26,218 nt of DNA from Anaerolineae bacterium (GTDB lineage Bacteria > Chloroflexota > Anaerolineae > JADYZS01): positions 1-26,218 of the forward strand of contig JADYZS010000264.1 in the NCBI GenBank assembly GCA_020853075.1, given 5' to 3'. Under the pieces are notes generated by a model. That model searched no databases and was not told the origin of the DNA. It saw only the letters and a list, made by a program, of their open reading frames with translations. Made by a program: the position numbers and the translations under genes. This document shows positions 22,040-26,218 of the stretch, one piece after another (position 1 is the first letter of the stretch; each line of letters begins with the position of its first letter).

Positions 22040-23107
22040 TCATAGCAAAAACTTCCCCTGCGCAAACACCTTGCGCCCGTCTAGCCAGATCGCTCCCTCC
22101 CGGCGCAGGTCTTTGACGATATCCCAATGCAGGTTGGACTCCACCACGCCGCCGTTCTCTTTATACGCGCGCCCCATCGCCAGGTGGATGGTGCCGCCCA
22201 TCTTCTCGTCAAAAAGGGTCTCAAAGACGTAGCGGTCTATGCCGTAGTTGACGCCGACGCCGAACTCGCCGATGAAGCGCGCGCCCGCATCGGTGTCCAA
22301 CGCCTTGTGCAGCAACTCCTCGTCATCATCTGCTGTGGCTTTGACGACCCGCCCGCCCTGGAATTCCAGGCGGATGCCATGAATCTTGCGGCCCAGGTAG
22401 AGGCCGGGGAACTCAAAATAGACCTTGCCCTCCACCGAGGTCTCCACCGGCGCGGTGAAGAACTCGCCATCGGGGATGTTCTTGTCGCCGTCGGCCAGTT
22501 TGTAGGTACGGCCTGCGGTGGAGAAGGTCAGGTCGGTGTCGCGCCCAACGATGCGTACCTGGGTTGCCTGTTGGAACGTCTCTTTCCACTTCTCCCACTG
22601 TTTGGACTCGGTGGCCCAGTCGCGCACGGTGGCATTGAAGAAGAAATCGGTGGCCTCGTCCAGGCTCATCTCGGCCCTTTGGGCGAAGGCTTCCGTGGGC
22701 ACGCGGCAGATGACCCAGCGCGTGCTATCCACCCGCAGGTTGCTTAGTTGCCCGACCACGGCACTGTGGGCGGCCAGTCGCTCCGCGGGGATGTCGTGCA
22801 GTTCGTGGGGGTTGCGGATGGCGCGCAGGCCGATCCAGACGTCGGCCCATTCAATGGACCAGCGATCCACCTCCGGCGTCCAGCGGATCTGCTCGTCGCT
22901 GCCGTACTTGAGGAGCGCGCGTTCAAAGTAGGCGGAGTTGAAATAGACCTCGGCAAGCCCGCCGGCTTTGACGGTCTCTTTATAGACCTCTTGCGCCAGC
23001 GGCATCGCCTCCGGCTCAATCATATAGACGAGAACTTTCTCGCCGCGCTGCACGCGCGTGGAGTAGTTCACCAGGATATTCGCTAACTGGTTGTAGCGTG
23101 TGTCCAT
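22040..23107 (-). CDS. M29-family aminopeptidase inside the BMC operon
   Basis: 355 residues, close to the usual 370-410 of M29 enzymes. The dinuclear metal ligands are E215 (DGEFFTAPVE), E281 (IGEFGVG), H308 (TIHLAMG), Y315 (RAYKENGG), H327 and D329 (LHWDI), all present, so a functional peptidase is expected. Family members cleave N-terminal residues, often leucine or aromatic ones, from short peptides. No amphipathic targeting helix is obvious at either end. It lies 12 bp from the aldehyde dehydrogenase and is followed upstream by repeat B2. Its presence between two core BMC genes is unexplained; see findings. A second, more distant M29 protein lies at 14761. Confidence 0.9.
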   Translation of the reverse strand: MDTRYNQLANILVNYSTRVQRGEKVLVYMIEPEAMPLAQEVYKETVKAGGLAEVYFNSAYFERALLKYGSDEQIRWTPEVDRWSIEWADVWIGLRAIRNPHELHDIPAERLAAHSAVVGQLSNLRVDSTRWVICRVPTEAFAQRAEMSLDEATDFFFNATVRDWATESKQWEKWKETFQQATQVRIVGRDTDLTFSTAGRTYKLADGDKNIPDGEFFTAPVETSVEGKVYFEFPGLYLGRKIHGIRLEFQGGRVVKATADDDEELLHKALDTDAGARFIGEFGVGVNYGIDRYVFETLFDEKMGGTIHLAMGRAYKENGGVVESNLHWDIVKDLRREGAIWLDGRKVFAQGKFLL

Positions 23108-23134
23108 AAGTTCCTCTAGCAGACTATCTCATAA

Positions 23135-23226
23135 GTCAGCGGATTGACTGCGTCATAGCGGATTAGCGGATGGCCCTCGCGTGGCAGCAACTATCCGCTC
23201 ATCCGCTACGCGTAGCATCCGCTGAC
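23135..23226. repeat. family B inverted repeat, copy 2
   Basis: Begins GTCAGCGGATTG and ends CATCCGCTGAC, with internal direct motifs AGCGGATTAGCGGAT and ATCCGCTCATCCGCTACG. It lies between the M29 gene and the second BMC-H gene, inside the operon. Confidence 0.8.
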
Positions 23227-23246
23227 CCTGGACAGCCCCGCGGCTT

Positions 23247-23540
23247 CTACCCTTCCACCTGTGGCAGAATCATCTCCACGTCCTCGTGGGGGCGCGGGAT
23301 GACGTGGACGCTGACCAACTCGCCGACGCGCTGGGCCGCCGCTGCGCCCGCGTCCACCGCGGCCTTCACCGCGCCGACGTCGCCCCGCACCATGACGGTG
23401 ACGTAGCCGCCGCCGATCTTCTCCTTGCCGATCAGTTTCACGTTGGCGGCTTTCACCATGGCATCGGCGGCCTCTATGGAGCCGACCAATCCCTTTGTCT
23501 CAATCATGCCCAACGCGATCATCTGGATATCAACTGGCAT
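23247..23540 (-). CDS. BMC-H hexameric shell protein, paralogue 2
   Basis: 97 residues of the PduA/EutM type, nearly identical to the BMC-H at 20138. Pore residues I42-G45 (IGGGYVTV) are the same. The changes are Lys39 and Lys41 in place of Ser and Tyr, an extra Val after MP, and a different C-terminal tail. The bases just before the ATG (GGAGGCATCC) are the same as for paralogue 1, so the duplication includes the ribosome site. The two Lys changes lie just before the pore loop, where they could alter charge near the pore or hexamer edge. Repeats B2 and A4 flank this gene. Confidence 0.96.
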   Translation of the reverse strand: MPVDIQMIALGMIETKGLVGSIEAADAMVKAANVKLIGKEKIGGGYVTVMVRGDVGAVKAAVDAGAAAAQRVGELVSVHVIPRPHEDVEMILPQVEG

Positions 23541-23579
23541 GGATGCCTCCTGGGGGTATGCGAACCAAGTTATGAGCTA

Positions 23580-23642
23580 GCCATCGGTTAGAAACTGACG
23601 GCAGATGGGTTGTATCACCAGCCGTCGGATTTATCCGATGGC
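23580..23642. repeat. family A dispersed palindromic element, copy 4 (short form)
   Basis: Has the opening hairpin (GCCATCGGTT...) and the closing GCCGTCGGAT/ATCCGATGGC but lacks the middle hairpin. It lies between the BMC-H and BMC-P genes, inside the operon. Confidence 0.8.
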
Positions 23643-23660
23643 GGCTTACGGCTTGAAGAC

Positions 23661-23951
23661 TCACGCCTTGCGGAAGGTAACTTTCCCCTCCACTTCCAGC
23701 GAGTCAAGGATCGCCATGATGACGGCGTCCACCGGCGTGTCGCGGGTTTGGCGCGTCTGGCGGGCGGAACTTCCCTGGGCGATGAGCACCAATTCCCCCT
23801 CGCCGGCGCCCACGGCATCTATCGCCACGATGGGCTTCCCGACCAACTGGTTGTCCACCGTCGCCTCGCGCACGACCAGTAACTTCAGCCAATTGAGCCT
23901 ATCCTCTTTCATGGTGGATATGGCCGAACCGACTACCCGCGCGATGAGCAT
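23661..23951 (-). CDS. BMC-P vertex shell protein (EutN/CcmL family), paralogue 3
   Basis: 96 residues. The pattern is MLIARVVGSAISTMKEDRL, LKLLVVREATVDNQLVGKP, then AIDAVGAGEGELVLIAQGSSAR and AIMAILDSLEVEGKV. The QGSSAR segment is the one that most closely matches EutN/CcmL consensus. It is divergent from the two vertex proteins at 17311 and 17602, so the three did not arise by recent duplication. It lies 7 bp downstream of the HAD gene and upstream of repeat A4. Confidence 0.94.
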   Translation of the reverse strand: MLIARVVGSAISTMKEDRLNWLKLLVVREATVDNQLVGKPIVAIDAVGAGEGELVLIAQGSSARQTRQTRDTPVDAVIMAILDSLEVEGKVTFRKA

Positions 23952-23958
23952 GGGCTAT

Positions 23959-24951
23959 TCATCCTTGTATCGCACTCGTGACCCGCTCGGCCACCGGGAA
24001 GGGCGGTTGCACCAGCCAGCGCTCGCCGCGTTTGCGTCCGGCCTCCACCTGTTCTCGCAAATAGGGGAGGCTCCGGTCTATGACGAGGCGCACGTCGGCC
24101 CCGTATTCCAGCATGTCGCGGTCGGTGAGGCCGTCGGCCACGACCAGGATCGGCCTCTGGGTTGGGTGGATGTCGCGCCGGATCACGGTGATTTTCCCCT
24201 CGCCCCAGGTGTTGGGTTCCTTCAAGGTGCTGGTGAGCCGCCCGTTGACCGTCGTGTTGCGCATCCCGATCACGCGCTCGTGCGCGAAACCGAGGCGGTG
24301 CGCACCGGCCCTCACGATCACTTCACTGGTGGCCGTGATGACCCAGGTCGCGATGCCCGCTCCTTCCAACCGCATCCGCAACTGGCCGATCTGCGGGTAG
24401 AGCCGCAACCCTGTGGGGATGCTCTCGGCATCGTTTCTACCGTCGGGAGCCGGGATGCTTTCCTTCCCCAGCGGACGGCGTGATTCCTCTTCTAAGATCA
24501 GGTCGCTCAACGCTTCCACCTGGTTCGGCGTCATCCCGGCCAAGATCTGCGTTTGCCAGCCGTAGGCCCGATCACCGAGCCGCCGGCTGAGAAGGCGGAA
24601 GGAGCGCGCCAGTTGCCAGCGCAGGGCATCTATCGTGGCCCTGGCTGCCCTACCCGGTGCGGCGAAGGCGGCCTGCCAGGCAATAAGGAGCGCGTCTCGC
24701 TCGTCGTCTGCCGTGAGGATATCCCACAGGGCAGGATCGGCAAAGGGCGGCGCGCGCCGCGTACAGGCGCCATAGAAGAAGGCATCGCCCAGGTCGCCCG
24801 CCAGACAGGTGTTGTCCCAATCAAAGACGGCGTGGGGAGGGTGAGCCGGATCGTAGGCAGGGCCACCCTTGCCACGCTGAGCGATCAGGTCGGCGAGGGC
24901 TTCCAGGTTTTCGGGCAACCAGCCGGGACCTAGGTCCAACTTGGCTTTCAT
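23959..24951 (-). CDS. HAD-superfamily phosphatase of the BMC locus
   Basis: 330 residues, larger than a minimal HAD phosphatase. Motif I is FDWDNT (D44 nucleophile, D46, T48). Motif II is the VITATSE segment (T206). The conserved Lys is probably K244 or K253. Motif IV is VVADGLTDRDML (D273, D277). The insertion between motif I and II forms a large helical cap, as in phosphoserine-phosphatase-like members. The substrate is unknown. In a DeoC compartment it might dephosphorylate a sugar phosphate or a side product, but this is only an inference from neighbours. No targeting peptide is evident. It is tightly packed: 6 bp after the 83-residue gene and 7 bp before a vertex gene. Confidence 0.87.
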   Translation of the reverse strand: MKAKLDLGPGWLPENLEALADLIAQRGKGGPAYDPAHPPHAVFDWDNTCLAGDLGDAFFYGACTRRAPPFADPALWDILTADDERDALLIAWQAAFAAPGRAARATIDALRWQLARSFRLLSRRLGDRAYGWQTQILAGMTPNQVEALSDLILEEESRRPLGKESIPAPDGRNDAESIPTGLRLYPQIGQLRMRLEGAGIATWVITATSEVIVRAGAHRLGFAHERVIGMRNTTVNGRLTSTLKEPNTWGEGKITVIRRDIHPTQRPILVVADGLTDRDMLEYGADVRLVIDRSLPYLREQVEAGRKRGERWLVQPPFPVAERVTSAIQG

Positions 24952-24957
24952 ATTCCG

Positions 24958-25209
24958 CTAAAGATGACGCAGGCGGCAGCGTGGCTCGTCCATGATGGCG
25001 TACAACTCGGCGGTTGTAGAGCCTATGGCGGCGGCGAGCGTATTCAGGCTGCCGAAGGAGTCGCTGTTGAGTTTGGCAATCTTCTCGCGCTCTTGCGCGC
25101 CGAGCCGTTGCCCCGCCAGGGTGCGCGCCGGGTCGGCCAGGAGGCGTGCCCGGCAACTCTGGCAATTGTAGGCATGACCGATTACCATGAGCAATTCCCG
25201 GTCAGTCAT
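24958..25209 (-). CDS. 83-residue CxxC protein translationally coupled to deoC
   Basis: Not recognised as a named family. It begins MTDRELLMVIGHAYNCQSC, with a CxxC pair at C16 and C19, then ARLLADPARTLAGQRLG, a mainly helical body (EREKIAKL...GSLNTLAAAIG) and a tail with one more Cys (C78). The ATG overlaps the deoC stop as ATGA (25206-25209), so the two are made together. A small metal-binding or redox partner is possible. The neighbouring DeoC has its own Cys cluster, which makes that idea more interesting but does not prove it. Confidence 0.78.
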   Translation of the reverse strand: MTDRELLMVIGHAYNCQSCRARLLADPARTLAGQRLGAQEREKIAKLNSDSFGSLNTLAAAIGSTTAELYAIMDEPRCRLRHL

Positions 25210-26072
25210 GGGCGTTTTGCGCTCGCTTCCTGGACGATTTTGACGCCTGCGCTGGCTCCCACGCGGGTTGCGCCGGCCTGGATCATGCTTTGCGCATCTG
25301 TCAGGCTGCGGATGCCCCCCGCCGCTTTCACACCGATCCCTGAGCCGACGACGCGCCGCATCAGGGAGACGTCGGCCACCGTCGCGCCGCCCGGCCCGAA
25401 CCCCGTGGAGGTCTTGACGTACTCGGCACCGGCGGCCTGGGCCAAGACTGAAGCCTCTACTTTCTCCTCATCGTTAAGCAACACCGCTTCAATAATCACC
25501 TTGAGGATCGCGCCGCGCTCGTGGCAGGCACGGGCGACCAGGTCAATGTCTTGCTCAACGGTGCGGTAGTCTTTGGACTTCAGCGCGCCGACGTTGATGA
25601 CCATATCCAATTCGCACGCGCCCAGGGCGATGGCTTGTTCGGCCTCATAGACCTTGACTGCCGTCAGGGTCGCGCCGAGGGGGAAGCCGACGACTGTGCA
25701 CACCAGTACCGGCGCCCCTTGCAGCAACTCGGCACAGAGCCTGACCCACGTCGGGTTGACGCAGACGGTGGCGAAGTTGTGTTGACGCGCTTCGTGGCAC
25801 AACTGCCGCACCTGTCCTTCCGTCGCATCGGGCTTCAGGAGCGTGTGGTCTATCAGCCGCGCCAGGTCGGCAGCGACGCCGCCAACCCCCAGCGCGCCGC
25901 TGAGGCGGTCCGCACCGGCAGCCACAGCCGTCCGGCAGCGATCCGCGCAACGGACGATGCAATCTCCCCGGCAATCGGCACAGGCCGAGCCGCCGGTTTC
26001 TTGCTGGCGCAGGGTCGCCATGACCTCGCGCGTGACGGTGGTGATGAGATCGCTCAGTTCTGCGGGATACAT
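25206..26072 (-). CDS. deoC: deoxyribose-phosphate aldolase with N-terminal encapsulation helix and Cys cluster
   Basis: 288 residues from the ATG at 26072 (AGGTG five bases upstream); a GTG two codons earlier touches the ribosome site. The core DERA domain starts near residue 68 (ARLIDHTLLKP). It contains D156 (ELDMVINVG), the Schiff-base K220 in YVKTSTGFG and K249 in GVKAAGGIRS. It cleaves 2-deoxyribose-5-phosphate to glyceraldehyde-3-phosphate and acetaldehyde. Typical bacterial DERA is about 220 residues, so about 65 residues are extra. The first 24 (AELSDLITTVTREVMATLRQ) form an amphipathic helix like an encapsulation peptide. Residues 31-46 hold five Cys (C31, C34, C38, C42, C46; CADCRGDCIVRCADRC). 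This N-terminal architecture fits the SPU class of microcompartments. It is the first complete gene of the BMC set in this window. Confidence 0.95.
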   Translation of the reverse strand: MYPAELSDLITTVTREVMATLRQQETGGSACADCRGDCIVRCADRCRTAVAAGADRLSGALGVGGVAADLARLIDHTLLKPDATEGQVRQLCHEARQHNFATVCVNPTWVRLCAELLQGAPVLVCTVVGFPLGATLTAVKVYEAEQAIALGACELDMVINVGALKSKDYRTVEQDIDLVARACHERGAILKVIIEAVLLNDEEKVEASVLAQAAGAEYVKTSTGFGPGGATVADVSLMRRVVGSGIGVKAAGGIRSLTDAQSMIQAGATRVGASAGVKIVQEASAKRP

Positions 26073-26131
26073 GTGCACACCTGAGACCTTTAGTACCTAT
26101 CCTAAAATTCATGGGAGAAGAGCAAGTAGGG

Positions 26132-26218
26132 GTCAGCGGATGCCTTCGGCGTAGCGGAATAGCGGATAATCCCCTCGCAGACAGCCGTTATCCGCTATTC
26201 CGCTACCTATCCGCTGAC
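26132..26218. repeat. family B inverted repeat, copy 3
   Basis: Begins GTCAGCGGATGCC and ends CCTATCCGCTGAC exactly at the window edge. Arms carry GTAGCGGAATAGCGGATAA and its complement around a short core. It lies upstream of deoC, so any operon promoter further right would transcribe through it. Confidence 0.8.

Overview
The window looks like a chromosomal segment of an uncultured, GC-rich (about 60% by eye) bacterium, most likely a member of the Chloroflexota (Anaerolineae-like). That placement is an inference from gene content (Yip1-type membrane protein, AmmeMemoRadiSam-type radical SAM enzyme, LUD-type lactate oxidation, a sugar-phosphate-type microcompartment locus) and from dense small dispersed palindromic repeats. 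It was not tested by phylogeny. No tRNA, rRNA, transposase or CRISPR array was seen.

Left part (1-4757): the start of a secreted protein with DUF11-like sequence that runs off the left edge; an alkaline-phosphatase-superfamily hydrolase annotated as sulfatase-like but with Thr at the nucleophile position; a Yip1-family membrane protein divergent from a radical SAM enzyme, with a good promoter for each; and a freestanding structured RNA gene (about 4517-4746) with its own promoter and terminator that I cannot assign to a known class.

Middle (4758-17117), all on the minus strand: a compact group of pruA, a cytidylate-kinase-like protein, a nuclease-like protein and hpt; a zinc-ribbon membrane protein with mutY; a lactate oxidation set lutA-lutB-lutC followed by a ribbon-helix-helix-like protein and a short-chain dehydrogenase; then an alpha/beta hydrolase, an M29-type aminopeptidase and a thiolase.

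Right part (17287-26218), also minus strand: a bacterial microcompartment (BMC) locus. In transcription order it encodes DeoC with an added N-terminal extension, an 83-residue CxxC protein, a HAD phosphatase, a BMC-P vertex protein, a BMC-H hexamer, an M29 aminopeptidase, an acylating aldehyde dehydrogenase with a C-terminal encapsulation peptide, a second nearly identical BMC-H, an 82-residue protein, an EutJ-like Hsp70-fold protein, a BMC-T trimer, a 92-residue protein and two more BMC-P proteins. The simplest reading is a sugar-phosphate-utilising (SPU-type) compartment: DeoC cleaves 2-deoxyribose-5-phosphate to glyceraldehyde-3-phosphate and acetaldehyde inside the shell, and the aldehyde dehydrogenase converts acetaldehyde to acetyl-CoA. 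No alcohol dehydrogenase, PduL-type phosphotransacylase or pentose-phosphate isomerase is in the window. They may lie beyond the right edge, which is upstream in the operon.

The most notable points are the DeoC N-terminal extension (amphipathic helix plus a five-Cys cluster) coupled by overlap to a CxxC mini-protein, two small BMC proteins that share an EutQ/EutT-N-terminus-like segment, an M29 peptidase inside the BMC operon, the orphan structured RNA, and at least three families of palindromic elements inserted between genes, including inside the BMC and lut operons.
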